A stretch of DNA of 64,000 bases from Nematostella vectensis (lineage: Eukaryota > Cnidaria > Anthozoa > Actiniaria > Edwardsiidae). Positions 22,884 through 37,019 of the stretch are shown piece by piece. The stretch's first letter is position 1. Each line of letters opens with the position of its first letter. The stretch covers positions 18,773,075 to 18,837,074 of the forward strand of contig NC_064038.1 in assembly GCF_932526225.1 (NCBI RefSeq). The letters are read 5' to 3'. The position numbers and the translations under genes are program-made. The notes below the pieces were generated by a model, which worked only from the letters and a program-made list of their open reading frames with translations, made no database searches and was not told the origin of the DNA.

Positions 22884-23410
22884 AGTAGGGCGCGGTAAGT
22901 ACTTTGATGGGTGACCGCTTCGGAATACCGTGTGCTGTAGGCATTTCCTTTTTGTTACCGAAGTACTCACAGGAGTGTTATATAAAATCTATTTCTTACA
23001 CAGTTCTGTCGTCTACGGCCATACCACTGAGAAAGCACCGGTTCTCGTCCGATTACCGTAGTTAAGCTCATTAGGGCACGGTTAGTACTTGGACGGGTGA
23101 CCGCCTGGAAATACCGTGTGCTGTAGGCATTTCCTTTTTGTTAACGAAGTACTCACAGGACTGTTATATAAAATCTATTTCTTACACAGTTCTGTCGTCT
23201 ACGGCCATACCACTGAGAAAGCACCGGTTCTCGTCCGATCACCGTAATTAAGCTCAGTAGGGCACGGTTAGTACTTGGACGGGTGACCGCCTGGGAATAC
23301 CGTGTGCTGTAGGCATTTCCTTTTTGTTATCGTGGTACTCACAGGACTGTTATATAATAGATAGATCTTAAACAGTTCTGTCGTCTACAGCCATACCACT
23401 GAGAAAGCAC

Positions 23411-23441
<31 letters not shown>

Positions 23442-23782
23442 AGTAGGGCGCGGTAAGTACTTGGATGGGTGACCGCTTCGGAATACCGTGTGCTGTAGGC
23501 ATTTCCTTTTTGTTACCGAAGTACTCACAGGACTGTTATATAAAATCTATTTCTTACACAGTTCTGTCGTCTACGGCCATACCACTGAGAAAGCACCGGT
23601 TCTCGTCCGATCACCGTAGTTAAGCTCAGTAGGGCACGGTTAGTACTTGGATGGGTGACCGCCTGGGAATACCGTGTGCTGTAGGCATTTCCTTTTTGTT
23701 ATCGAGGTACTCACAGGACTGTTATATAATAGATAGATCTTAAACAGTTCTGTCGTCTAAGACCATACCACTGAGAAAGCAC

Positions 23783-23813
<31 letters not shown>

Positions 23814-23968
23814 AGTAGGGCGCGGTTAGTACTTGGATGGGTGACCGCCTGGGAATACCGTGTGCTGTAGGCATTTCCTTTTTGTCATCGAAGTACTCAC
23901 AGGACTGTTATATAATAGATAGATCTTACACAGTTCTATCGTCTACGGCCATACCACTTAGAAAGCAC

Positions 23969-23999
<31 letters not shown>

Positions 24000-24154
24000 A
24001 TTAGGAAGCGGTAAGTACTTGAATGGGTGACCGCTTCGGAATACCGTGTGCTGTAGGCATTTCCTTTTTGTTATCGAGGTACTGACAGGACTGTTATATA
24101 ATAGATAGATGTTACACAGTTCTATCGTCTACGGCCATACCACTGAAAAAGCAC

Positions 24155-24185
<31 letters not shown>

Positions 24186-24340
24186 AGTAGGGCGCGGTTA
24201 GTACTTGGATGGGTGACCGCCTGGGAATACCGTGTGCTGTAGGCATTTACTTTTTGTTTTCGAAGTACTAACAGGACTGTTTTATAATAGATAGATCTTA
24301 CACAGTTCTATCGTCTACGGCCATACCACTGAGAAAGCAC

Positions 24341-24371
<31 letters not shown>

Positions 24372-25085
24372 AGTAGGGCGCGGTTAGTACTTGGATGGGT
24401 GACCGCCTGGGAATACCGTGTGCTGTAGGCATTTCCTTTTTGTCATCGAAGTACTCACAGGACTGTTATATAATATATATTTCTTACACAGTTCTGTCGT
24501 CTACGGCCATGCCACTTGGAAAGCACCGGTTCTCGTCCGATCACCGAAAGTTAAGCTCAGTAGGGCGCGGTTAGTACTTGGATGGGTGACCGCCTGGGAA
24601 TACCGTGTGCTGTAGGCATTTCCTTTTTGTCATCGAAGTACTCACAGGACTGTTATATAATAGATAGATCTTACACAGTTCTGTCGTCTACGGCCATACC
24701 ACTGAGAAAGCACCGGTTCTTGTCCGATCACCGTAGTTAAGCTCAGTAGGGCACGGTTAGTACTTGGATGTGTGACCGCCTGGGAATACCGTGTGCTGTA
24801 GGCATTTCCTTTTTGTTATCGAGGTAATCACAGGACTGTTATATAATAGATAGATCTTAAACAGTTCTGTCGTCTACGGCCATACCACTGAGAAAGCACC
24901 AGTTCTCGTCCGATCACCGTAGTTAAGCTCAGTAGGGCACGGTTAGTACTTGGATGGGTGACCGCCTGGGAATACCGTGTGCTGTAGGCATTTCCTTTTT
25001 GTTATCGAGGTACTCACAGGACTGTTATATAATAGATAGATCTTAAACAGTTCTGTCGTCTACGACCATACCACTGAGAAAGCAC

Positions 25086-25116
<31 letters not shown>

Positions 25117-25507
25117 AGTAGGGCGCGGTTAGTACTTGGATGGGTGACCGCCTGGGAATACCGTGTGCTGTAGGCATTTCCTTTTTGTCATCAAAGTACT
25201 CACAGGACTGTTAGATAATAGATAGATCTTACACAGTTCTATCGTCTACGGCCATACCACTTAGAAAGCACCGGTTCTCGTCCGGTCACCGAAGTTAAGC
25301 TCAGTAGGGCGCGGTAAGTACTTGGATGGGTGACCGCCTGGGAATTCCGTGTGCTGTAGGCATTTCCTTTTTGTCATCGAAGTACTCACAGGACTGTTAT
25401 ATAATAGATAGATCTTACACAGTTCTATCGTTTACGGCCATACCACTGAGAAAGCACCAGTTCTCGTCCGATCACAGAACTTAAAGTCAGTAGGGCACGG
25501 TTAGTAG
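20486..25507 (+). repeat. 27-unit block, second tandem copy (5022 bp)
   Basis: Repeats the preceding block unit by unit, including ATACTGTG (22553), TTTGATGGG, GCCATGCC, GATGTGTGACC and CCGGTCACC. Private differences are few, for example a gene with one extra base at 24499 and ACTTGGAAAG in the same gene, so the duplication is recent relative to the divergence of the classes. Confidence 0.8.
24499..24617 (+). rRNA. 5S gene copy with one-base insertion (119 nt)
   Basis: CCGAAAGTTAAG in place of CCGAAGTTAAG adds one A around 24547, at the edge of box A. It also has GCCATGCCACTTGG. Its counterpart at 19477 lacks the insertion. Confidence 0.85.
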
Positions 25508-25546
25508 TTGGACGGGTGACCGCCTGGGAATACGTGTGCTGTAGGC
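25430..25546 (+). rRNA. Class C 5S gene with one-base deletion (117 nt)
   Basis: GAATACGTG in place of GAATACCGTG removes one C of helix V (base 104 or 105). The same deletion is found in class C genes at 39193, 41052, 56118 and 56303, always with GTAGTTGG, so all five descend from one event spread by duplication. Confidence 0.85.
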
Positions 25547-25614
25547 ATTTCCTTTTTGTTATCGAGGTACTCACAGGACTGTTATATAATAGATAGATCT
25601 TAAACAGTTCTATC

Positions 25615-25642
25615 GTCTACGGCCATACCACTGAGAAAGCAC

Positions 25643-25673
<31 letters not shown>

Positions 25674-25828
25674 AGTAGGGCGCGGTTAGTACTTGGATGG
25701 GTGACCGCCTGGGAATACCGTGTGCTGTAGGCATTTACTTTTTGTTTTCGAAGTACTAACAGGACTGTTATATAATAGATAGATCTTACACAGTTCTATC
25801 GTCTACGGCCATACCACTGAAAAAGCTC

Positions 25829-25859
<31 letters not shown>

Positions 25860-26386
25860 AGTAGGGCGCGGTTAGTACTTGGATGGGTGACCGCCTGGGA
25901 ATACCGTGTGCTGTAGGCATTTCCTTTTTGTCATCGAAGTACTCACAGGACTGTTATATAAAATCTATTTCTTACACAGTTCTGTCGTCTACGGCCATAC
26001 CACTGAGAAAGCACCGGTTCTCGTCCGATCACCGAATTTAAGCTCAGTAGGGCGCGGTAAGTACTTGGATGGGTGACCGCTTCGGAATACCGTGTGCTGT
26101 TGGCATTTCCTTTTTGTTATCGAGGTACTGACAGTACTGTTATATAATAGATAGATGTTACACAGTTCTATCGTTTACGGCCATACCACTGAAAAAGCAC
26201 CAGTTCTCGTCCGATCACAGAACTTAAAGTCAGTAGGGCACGGTTAGTACTTGGACGGGTGACCGCTTGGGAATACCGTGTGCTGTAGGCATTTCCTTTT
26301 TGTTATCGAGGTACTCACAGGACTGTTATATAATAGATAGATCTTAAACTGTTCTAACGTCTACGGCCATACCACTGAGAAAGCAC

Positions 26387-26417
<31 letters not shown>

Positions 26418-26572
26418 AGTAGGGCGCGGTTAGTACTTGGATGGGTGACCGCCTGGGAATACCGTGTGCTGTAGGCATTTCCTTTTTGTCATCGAAGTAC
26501 TCACGGGACTGTTATATAATATATATTTCTTACACAGTTCTGTCGTCTACGGCCATACCACTGAGAAAGCAC

Positions 26573-26603
<31 letters not shown>

Positions 26604-26758
26604 AGTAGGGCGCGGTTAGTACTTGGATGGGTGACCGCCTGGGAATACCGTGTGCTGTAGGCATTTCCTTTTTGTCATCGAAGTACTCACAGGACTGTTA
26701 TATAATAGATAGATCTTACACAGTTCTATCGTCTACGGCCATACCACTTAGAAAGCAC

Positions 26759-26789
<31 letters not shown>

Positions 26790-27130
26790 ATTAGGAAGCG
26801 GTAAGTACTTGAATGGGTGACCGCTTCGGAATACCGTGTGCTGTAGGCATTTCCTTTTTGTTATCGAGGTACTGACAGGACTGTTATATAATAGATAGAT
26901 GTTACACAGTTCTATCGTTTACGGCCATACCACTGAGAAAGCACCAGTTCTCGTCCGATCACAGAACTTAAAGTCAGTATGGCACGGTTAGTACTTGGAC
27001 GGGTGACCGCCTGGGAATACCGTGTGCTGTAGGCATTTCCTTTTTGTTATCGAGGTACTCACAGGACTGTTATATAATAGATAGATCTTAAACAGTTCTA
27101 TCGTCTACGGCCATACCACTGAGAAAGCAC

Positions 27131-27161
<31 letters not shown>

Positions 27162-27316
27162 AGTAAGGCGCGGTTAGTACTTGGATGGGTGACCGCCTGG
27201 GAATACCGTGTGCTGTAGGCATTTACTTTTTGTTTTCGAAGTACTAACAGGACTGTTATATAATAGATAGATCTTACACAGTTCTATCGTCTACGGCCAT
27301 ACCACTGAGAAAGCAC

Positions 27317-27347
<31 letters not shown>

Positions 27348-28060
27348 AGTAGGGCGCGGTTAGTACTTGGATGGGTGACCGCCTGTGAATACCGTGTGCT
27401 GTAGGCATTTCCTTTTTGTCATCGAAGTACTCACAGGACTGTTATATAATATATATTTCTTACACAGTTCTGTCGTCTACGGCCATACCACTGAGAAAGC
27501 AGAGGTTCTCGTCCGATCACCGAAGTAAAGCTCAGTAGGGCGCGGTTAGTACTTGGATGGGTGACCGCCTGGGAATACCGTGTGCTGTAGGCATTTCCTT
27601 TTTGTCATCGAAGTACTCACAGGACTGTTATATAATAGATAGATCTTACACAGTTCTGTCGTCTACGGCCATACCACTGAGAAAGCACCGGTTCTCGTCC
27701 GATCACCGTAGTTAAGATCAGTAGGGCACGGTTAGTACTTGGATGGGTGACCGCCTGGGAATACCGTGTGCTGTAGGCATTTCCTTTTTGTTATCGAGGT
27801 ACTCACAGGACTGTTATATAATAGATAGATCTTAAACAGTTCTGTCGTCTACGGCCATACCACTGAGAAAGCACCGGTTCTCGTCCGATCACCGTAGTTA
27901 AGCTCAGTAGGGCACGGTTAGTACTTGGATGGGTGACCGCCTGGGAATACCGTGTGCTGTAGGCATTTCCTTTTTGTTATCGAGGTACTCACAGGACTGT
28001 TATATAATAGATAGATCTTAAACAGTTCTGTCGTCTACGACCATACCACTGAGAAAGCAC

Positions 28061-28091
<31 letters not shown>

Positions 28092-28246
28092 AGTAGGGCG
28101 CGGTTAGTACTTGGATGGGTGACCGCCTGGGAATACCGTGTGCTGTAGGCATTTCCTTTTTGTCATCGAAGTACTCACAGGACTGTTAGATAATAGATAG
28201 ATCTTACACAGTTCTATCGTCTACGGCCATACCACTTAGAAAGCAC

Positions 28247-28277
<31 letters not shown>

Positions 28278-28590
28278 AGTAGGGCGCGGTAAGTACTTGG
28301 ATGGGTGACCGCCTGGGAATACCGTGTGCTGTAGGCATTTCCTTTTTGTCATCGAAGTACTCACAGGACTGTTATATAATAGATAGATCTTACACAGTTC
28401 TATCGTTTACGGCCATACCACTGAGAAAGCACCAGTTCTCGTCCGATCACAGAACTTAAAGTCAGTAGGGCACGGTTAGTAGTTGGACGGGTGACCGCCT
28501 GGGAATACCGTGTGCTGTAGGCATTTACTTTTTGTTTTCGAAGTACTAACAGGACTGTTATATAATAGATAGATCTTACACAGTTCTATC
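25615..28590 (+). repeat. Sixteen-unit block resembling 506-2923
   Basis: The order A (double T-run), A (ACTGAA), F, C, A (CTAACG), A, G, C, A, A, A, B, B, A, ACTTAG-A, C follows that at the start of the window. The part 26917-28218 recurs at 41795-43096 (offset 80 units), sharing GTAAGGCGCGG and CCTGTGAAT. All are complete 5S units. Confidence 0.7.
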
Positions 28591-28990
28591 GTCTACGGCC
28601 ATACCACTGAGAAAGCACCGGTTCTCGTCCGATTACCGTAGTTAAGCTCATTAGGGCACGGTTAGTACTTGGACGGGTGACCGCCTGGAAATACCGTGTG
28701 CTGTAGGCATTTCCTTTTTGTTAACGAAGTACTCACAGGACTGTTATATAAAATCTATTTCTTACACAGTTCTGTCGTCTACGGCCATACCACTGAAAAA
28801 GCACCGGTTCTCGTCCGATCACCGTAGTTAAGCTCAGTAGGGCACGGTTAGTACTTGGACGGGTGACCGCCTGGGAATACCGTGTGCTGTACGCATTTCC
28901 TTTTTCTTATCGATGTACTCACAGGACTGTTATATAATAGATAGACCTTACACAGTTCTATCGTCTACGGCCATACCACTGAGAAAGCAC

Positions 28991-29021
<31 letters not shown>

Positions 29022-29548
29022 AGTAGGGCGCGGTAAGTACTTGGATGGGTGACCGCTTCGGAATACCGTGTGCTGTAGGCATTTCCTTTTTGTTACCGAA
29101 GTACTCACAGGACTGTTATATCAAATCTATTTCTTACACAGTTCTGTCGTCTACGGCCATACCACTGAGAAAGCACCGGTTCTCGTCCGATCACCGTACT
29201 TAAACTCAGTAGGGCACGGTTAGTACTTGGACGGGTGACCGCCTGGGAATACCGTGTGCTGTAGGCATTTCCTTTTTGTTATCGAGGTACTTACAGGACT
29301 GTTATATAATAGATAGATCTTAAACAGTTCTATCGTCTACGGCCATACCACTGAGAAAGCACCGGTTCTCGTCCGATCACCAAAGTTAAGCTCAGTAGGG
29401 CGCGGTTAGTACTTGGATGGGTGACCACCTGGGAATACCGTGTGCTGTAGGCATTTCCTTTTTGTTAACGAAGTACTCACAGGACTGTTATATAATAGAT
29501 AGATCTTAAACAGTTCTGTCGTCTACGGCCATACCACTGAGAAAGCAC

Positions 29549-29579
<31 letters not shown>

Positions 29580-31222
29580 AGTAGGGCGCGGTAAGTACTT
29601 GGATGGGTAACCGCTTCGGAATACCGTGTGCTGTAGGCATTTCCGTTTTGTTACCGAAGTACTCACAGGACTGTTATATAATATATATTTCTTACACAGT
29701 TCTGTCGTCTACGGCCATACCACTGAGAAAGCACCGGTTCTCGTCCGATTACCGTAGTTAAGCTCATTAGGGCACGGTTAGTACTTGGACGGGTGACCGC
29801 CTGGAAATACCGTGTGCTGTAGGCATTTCCTTTTTGTTAACAAAGTACTCACAGGACTGTTATATAAAATCTATTTCTTACACAGTTCTGTCGTCGACGG
29901 CCATACCACTGAGAAAGCACCTGTTCTCGTCCGATCACCGTAGTTAAGCTCAGTAGGGCACGGTTAGTACTTGGACGGGTGACCGCCTGGGAATACCGTG
30001 TGCTGTACGCATTTCCTTTTTCTTAACGATGTACTCACAGGACTGTTATATAATAGATAGACCTTACACAGTTCTATCGTCTACGGCCATACCACTGAGA
30101 AAGCACCGATTCTCGTCCGATCACCGAAGTTAAGCTCAGTAGGGCGCGGTAAGTACTTGGATGGGTGACCGCTTCGGAATACCGTGTGCTGCAGGCATTT
30201 CCTTTTTGTTACCGAAGTACTCACAGGAGTGTTATATAAAATCTATTTCTTACACAGTTCTGTCGTCTACGGCCATACCACTGAGAAAGCACCGGTTCTC
30301 GTCCGATTACCGTAGTTAAGCTCATTAGGGCACGGTTAGTACTTGGACGGGTGACCGCCTGGAAATACCGTGTGCTGTAGGCATTTCCTTTTTGTTAACG
30401 AAGTACTCACAGGACTGTTATATAAAATCTATTTCTTACACAGTTCTGTCGTCTACGGCCATACCACTGAGAAAGCACCGGTTCTCGTCCGATCACCGTA
30501 GTTAAGCTCAGTAGGGCACGGTTAGTACTTGGATGGGTGACCGCTTCGGAATACCGTGTGCTGTAGGCATTTCCTTTTTGTTACCGAAGTACTCACAGGA
30601 CTGTTATATCAAATCTATTTCTTACACAGTTCTGTCGTCTACGGCCATACCACTGAGAAAGCACCGGTTCTCGTCCGATCACCGTAGTTAAGCTCAGTAG
30701 GGCACGGTTAGTACTTGGACGGGTGACCGCCTGGGAATACCGTGTGCTGTAGGCATTTCCTTTTTGTTATCGAGGTACTCACAGGACTGTTATATAATAG
30801 ATAGATCTTAAACAGTTCTATCGTCTACGGCCATACCACTGAGAAAGCACCGGTTCTCGTCCGATCACCAAAGTTAAGCTCAGTAGGGCGCGGTTAGTAC
30901 TTGGATGTGTGACCACCTGGGAATACCGTGTGCTGTAGGCATTTACTTTTTGTTTTCGAAGTACTAACAGGACTGTTATATAATAGATAGATCTTACACA
31001 GTTCTATCGTCTACGGCCATACCACTGAGAAAGCACCGGTTCTCGTCCAATCACCGAAGTTAAGCTCAGTAGGGCGCGGTTAGTACTTGGATGGGTGACC
31101 GCCTGGGAATACCGTGTGCTGTAGGCATTTCCTTTTTGTCATCGAAGTACTCACAGGACTGTTATATAATATATATTTCTTACACAGTTCTGTCGTCTAC
31201 GGCCATACCACTGAGAAAGCAC

Positions 31223-31253
<31 letters not shown>

Positions 31254-31594
31254 AGTAGGGCACTGTTAGTACTTGGATGGGTGACCGCCTGGGAATACCG
31301 TGTGCTGTAGGCATTTCCTTTTTGTCATCGAGGTACTCACAGGACTGTTATATAATAGATAGATCTTAAACAGTTCTATCGTCTACATCCATACCACTGA
31401 GAAAGCACCGGTGCTCGTCCGATCACCGAATTTAAGCTCAGTAGGGCGCGGTTAGTACTTGGATGGGTGACCGCCTGGGAATACCGTGTGCTGTAGGCAT
31501 TTCCTTTTTGTCATCGAAGTACTCACAGGACTGTTATATAATAGATAGATCTTACACAGTTCTATCATCTACGGCCATACCACTTAGAAAGCAC

Positions 31595-31625
<31 letters not shown>

Positions 31626-31966
31626 AGTAGGGCGCGGTAAGTACTTGGATGGGTGACCGCTTCGGAATACCGTGTGCTGTAGGCATTTCCTTTTTGTTAT
31701 CGAGGTACTGACAGGACTGTTATATAATAGATAGATGTTACACAGTTCTATCGTTTACGGCCATACCACTGAGAAAGCACCAGTTCTCGTCCGATCACAG
31801 AACTTAAAGTCAGTATGGCACGGTTAGTACTTGGACGGGTGACCGCCTGGGAATACCGTGTGCTGTAGGCATTTCCTTTTTGTTATCGAGGTACTCACAG
31901 GACTGTTATATAATAGATAGATCTTAAACAGTTCTATCGTCTACGGCCATACCACTGAGAAAGCAC

Positions 31967-31997
<31 letters not shown>

Positions 31998-32152
31998 AGT
32001 AGGGCGCGGTTAGTACTTGGATAGGTGAACGCCTGGGAATACCGTGTGCAGTAGGCATTTACTTTTTGTTTTCGAAGTACTAACAGGACTGTTATATAAT
32101 AGATAGATCTTACACAGTTCTATCGTCTACGACCATACCACTGAGAAAGCAC

Positions 32153-32183
<31 letters not shown>

Positions 32184-32310
32184 AGTAGGGCGCGGTTAGT
32201 ACTTGGATGGGTGACCGCCTGGGAATACCGTGTGCTGTAGGCATTTCCTTTTTGTCATCGAAGTACTCACAGGACTGTTATATAATATATATTTCTTACA
32301 CAGTTCTGTC
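28591..32310 (+). rRNA. 5S rRNA: 20 units of 5S rDNA, E-rich
   Basis: Units k 153-172. The trio E, B-like with CTGTACGC end, D at 28591-29148 recurs at 29707-30264 (1116 bp, six units), sharing a rare TTTTTCTTA spacer and TAGACCTTAC. The CTGTACGC end changes base 116 to C and breaks a helix I pair. Units from 30451 to about 31440 match 43283 to about 44270 (offset 69 units), including GGCACTGTTAG and CCGGTGCTCG. Confidence 0.85.
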
Positions 32311-32338
32311 GTCTACGGCCATACCACTGAGAAAGCAC

Positions 32339-32369
<31 letters not shown>

Positions 32370-32524
32370 AGTAGGGCGCGGTTAGTACTTGGATGGGTGA
32401 CCGCCTGGGAATACCGTGTGCTGTAGGCATTTCATTTTTGTCATCGAAGTACTCACAGGACTGTTATATAATAGATAGATCTTACACAGTTCTATCGTCT
32501 ACGGCCATACCACTTAGAAAGCAC

Positions 32525-32555
<31 letters not shown>

Positions 32556-32896
32556 AGTAGGGCGCGGTAAGTACTTGGATGGGTGACCGCTTCGGAATAC
32601 CGTGTGCTGTAGGCATTTCCTTTTTGTTACCAAAGTACTCACAGGACTGTTATATAAAATCTATTTCTTACACAGTTCTGTCGTCTACGGCCATACCACT
32701 GAGAAAGCACCGGTTCTCGTCCGATCACCGTAGTTAAGCTCAGTAGGGCACGGTTAGTACTTGGATGGGTGACCGCCTGGGAATACCGTGTGCTGTAGGC
32801 ATTTCCTTTTTGTTATCGAGGTACTCACAGGACTGTTATATAATAGATAGATCTTAAAAAGTTCTGTCGTCTACGACCATACCACTGAGAAAGCAC

Positions 32897-32927
<31 letters not shown>

Positions 32928-33082
32928 AGTAGGGCGCGGTTAGTACTTGGATGGGTGACCGCCTGGGAATACCGTGTGCTGTAGGCATTTCCTTTTTGTC
33001 ATCGAAGTACTCACAGGACTGTTAGATAATAGATAGATCTTACACAGTTCTATCGTCTACGGCCATACCACTTAGAAAGCAC

Positions 33083-33113
<31 letters not shown>

Positions 33114-33454
33114 AGTAGGGCGCGGTAAGTACTTGGATGGGTGACCGCCAGGGAATACCGTGTGCTGTAGGCATTTCCTTTTTGTCATCAAAGTACTCAC
33201 AGGACTGTTATATAATAGATAGATCTTACAAAGTTCTATCGTTTACGGCCATACCACTGAGAAAGCACCAGTTCTCGTCCGATCACAGAACTTAAAGTCA
33301 GTAGGGCACGGTTAGTACTTGGACGGGTGACCGCCTGGGAATACCGTGTGCTGTAGGCATTTCCTTTTTGTTATCGAGGTACTCACAGGACTGTTATATA
33401 ATAGATAGATCTTAAACAGTTCTATCGTCTACGGCCATACCACTGAGAAAGCAC

Positions 33455-33485
<31 letters not shown>

Positions 33486-33640
33486 AGTAGGGCGCGGTTA
33501 GTACTTGGATGGGTGACCGCCTGGGAATACCGTGTGCTGTAGGCATTTACTTTTTGTTTTCGAAGTACTAACAGGACTGTTATATAATAGATAGATCTTA
33601 CACAGTTCTATCGTCTACGGCCATACCACTGAAAAAGCAC

Positions 33641-33671
<31 letters not shown>

Positions 33672-34198
33672 GGTAGGGCGCGGTTAGTACTTGGATGGGT
33701 GACCGCCTGGGAATACCGTGTGCTGTAGGCATTTCCTTTTTGTCATCGAAGTACTCACAGGACTGTTATATAATATATATTTCTTACACAGTTCTGTCGT
33801 CTACGGCCATACCACTGAGAAAGCACCGGTTCTTGTCCGATCACCGAATTTATGCTCAGTAGGGCGCGGTAAGTACTTGGATGGGTGACCGCTTCGGAAT
33901 ACCGTGTGCTGTTGGCATTTCCTTTTTGTTATCGAGGTACTGACAGTACTGTTATATAATAGATAGATGTTACACAGTTCTATCGTTTACGGCCATACCA
34001 CTGAGAAAGCACCAGTTCTCGTCAGATCACAGAACTTAAAGTCAGTAGGGCACGGTTAGTACTTGGACGGGTGACCGCCTGGGAATACCGTGTGCTGTAG
34101 GCATTTCCTTTTTGTTATCGAGGTACTCACAGGACTGTTATATAATAGATAGATCTTAAACTGTTCTAACGTCTACGGCCATACCACTGAGAAAGCAC

Positions 34199-34229
<31 letters not shown>

Positions 34230-34384
34230 AGTAGGGCGCGGTTAGTACTTCGATGGGTGACCTTCTGGGAATACCGTGTGCTGTAGGCATTTCCTTTTTG
34301 TCATCGAAGTACTCACGGGACTGTTATATAATATATATTTCTTACACAGTTCTGTCGTCTACGGCCATACCACTGAGAAAGCAC

Positions 34385-34415
<31 letters not shown>

Positions 34416-34570
34416 AGTAGGGCGCGGTTAGTACTTGGATGGGTGACCGCCTGGGAATACCGTGTGCTGTAGGCATTTCCTTTTTGTCATCGAAGTACTC
34501 ACAGGACTGTTATATAATAGATAGATCTTACACCGTTCTATCGTCTACGGCCATACCACTTAGAAAGCAC

Positions 34571-34601
<31 letters not shown>

Positions 34602-35314
34602 AGTAAGGCGCGGTAAGTACTTGGATGGGTGACCGCTTCGGAATACCGTGTGCTGTAGGCATTTCCTTTTCGTTACCAAAGTACTCACAGGACTGTTATA
34701 TAAAATCTATTTCTTACACAGTTCTGTCGTCTACGGCCATACCACTGAGAAAGCACAGGTTCTCGTCCGATCACCGTAGTTAAGCTCAGTAGGGCACGGT
34801 TAGTACTTGGATGGGTGACCGCCTGGGAATACCGTGTGCTGTAGGCATTTCCTTTTTGTTATCGTGGTACTCACAGGACTGTTATATAATAGATAGATCT
34901 TAAACAGTTCTGTCGTCTACGGCCATACCACTGAGAAAGCACCGGTTCTCGTCCGATCACCAAAGTTAAGCTCAGTAGGGCGCGGTAAGTACTTGGATGG
35001 GTGACCGCTTCGGAATACCGTGTGCTGTAGGCATTTCCTTTTTGTTACCGAAGTACTCACAGGAGTGTTATATAAAATCTATTTCTTACACAGTTCTGTC
35101 GTCTACGGCCATACCACTGAGAAAGCACCGGTTCTCGTCCGATTACCGTAGTTAAGCTCATTAGGGCACGGTTAGTACTTGGACGGGTGACCGCCTGGAA
35201 ATACCGTGTGCTGTAGGCATTTCCTTTTTGTTAACGAAGTACTCACAGGACTGTTATATAATAGATAGATCTTAAACAGTTCTGTCGTCTACGGCCATAC
35301 CACTGAGAAAGCAC

Positions 35315-35345
<31 letters not shown>

Positions 35346-35500
35346 AGTAGGGCGCGGTAAGTACTTGGATGGGTGACCGCTTCGGAATACCGTGTGCTGT
35401 AGGCATTTCCGTTTTGTTACCGAAGTACTCACAGGAGTGTTATATAAAATCTATTTCTTACACAGTTCTATCGTCTACGGCCATACCACTGAGAAAGCAC

Positions 35501-35531
<31 letters not shown>

Positions 35532-36616
35532 AGTAGGGCGCGGTAAGTACTTGGATGGGTGACCGCTTCGGAATACCGTGTGCTGTAGGCATTTCCTTTT
35601 TGTTACCGAAGTACTCACAGGACTGTTATATCAAATCTATTTCTTACACAGTTCTGTCGTCTACGGCCATACCACTGAGAAAGCACCGGTTCTCGTCCGA
35701 TCACCGTAGTTAAGCTCAGTAGGGCACGGTTAGTACTTGGACGGGTGACCGCCTGGGAATACCGTGTGCTGTAGGCATTTCCTTTTTGTTATCGAGGTAC
35801 TCACAGGACTGTTATATAATAGATAGATCTTAAACAGTTCTATCGTCTACGGCCATACCACTGAGAAAGCACCGGTTCTCGTCCGATCACCAAAGTTAAG
35901 CTCAGTAGGGCGCGGTTAGTACTTGGATGGGTGACCACCTGGGAATACCGTGTGCTGTAGGCATTTACTTTTTGTTTTCGAAGTACTAACAGGACTGTTA
36001 TATAATAGATAGATCTTACACAGTTCTATCGTCTACGGCCATACCACTGAGAAAGCACCGGTTCCCGTCCAATCACCGAAGTTAAGCTCATTAGGGCGCG
36101 GTTAGTACTTGGATGGGTGACCGCCTGGGAATACCGTGTGCTGTAGGCATTTCCTTTTTGTCATCGAAGTACTCACAGGACTGTTATATATTATATATTT
36201 CTTACACAGTTCTGTCGTCTACGGCCATACCACTGAGAAAGCAGAGGTTCTCGTCCGATCACCGAAGTTAAGCTCAGTAGGGCACGGTTAGTACTTGGAT
36301 GGGTGACCGCCTGGGAATACCGTGTGCTGTAGGCATTTCCTTTTTGTCATCGAGGTACTCACAGGACTGTTATATAATAGATAGATCTTAAACAGTTCTA
36401 TCGTCTACGGCCATACCACTGAGAAAGCACCGGTTTTTTTCCGATCACCGAATTTAAGCTCAGTAGGGCGCGGTTAGTACTTGGATGGGTGACCGCCTGG
36501 GAATACCGTGTGCTGTAGGCATTTCCTTTTTGTCATCGAAGTACTCACAGGACTGTTATATAATAGATAGATCTTACACAGTTCTATCGTCTACGGCCAT
36601 ACCACTTAGGAAGCAC

Positions 36617-36647
<31 letters not shown>

Positions 36648-36802
36648 AGTAGGGCGCGGTAAGTACTTGGATGGGTGACCGCTTCGGAATACCGTGTGCT
36701 GTAGGCATTTCCTTTTTGTCGTCGAAGTACTCACAGGACTGTTATATAATATATATTTCTTACACAGTTCTGTCGTCTACGGCCATACCACTGAGAAAGC
36801 AC

Positions 36803-36833
<31 letters not shown>

Positions 36834-36960
36834 AGTAGGGCGCGGTTAGTACTTGGATGGGTGACCGCCTGGGAATACCGTGTGCTGTAGGCATTTCCTT
36901 TTTGTCATCGAAGTACTCACAGGACTGTTATATAATAGATAGATCTTAAACAGTTCTGTC
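32311..36960 (+). repeat. Block Q2, 25 5S units
   Basis: Matches Q1 at an offset of 116 units, falling to 115 after about 34.7 kb because Q2 lacks one D unit. Shares GCTCGGTAGG with Q3 and Q4 but not Q1, and GGTTCCCGTCC with Q4, so Q2 and Q4 are closer to each other than to Q1. It contains TTTTTTTCCG in the gene near 36430, a private T-run that could act as a premature Pol III terminator. Confidence 0.75.
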
Positions 36961-36988
36961 GTCTACAGCCATACCACTGAGAAAGCAC

Positions 36989-37019
<31 letters not shown>

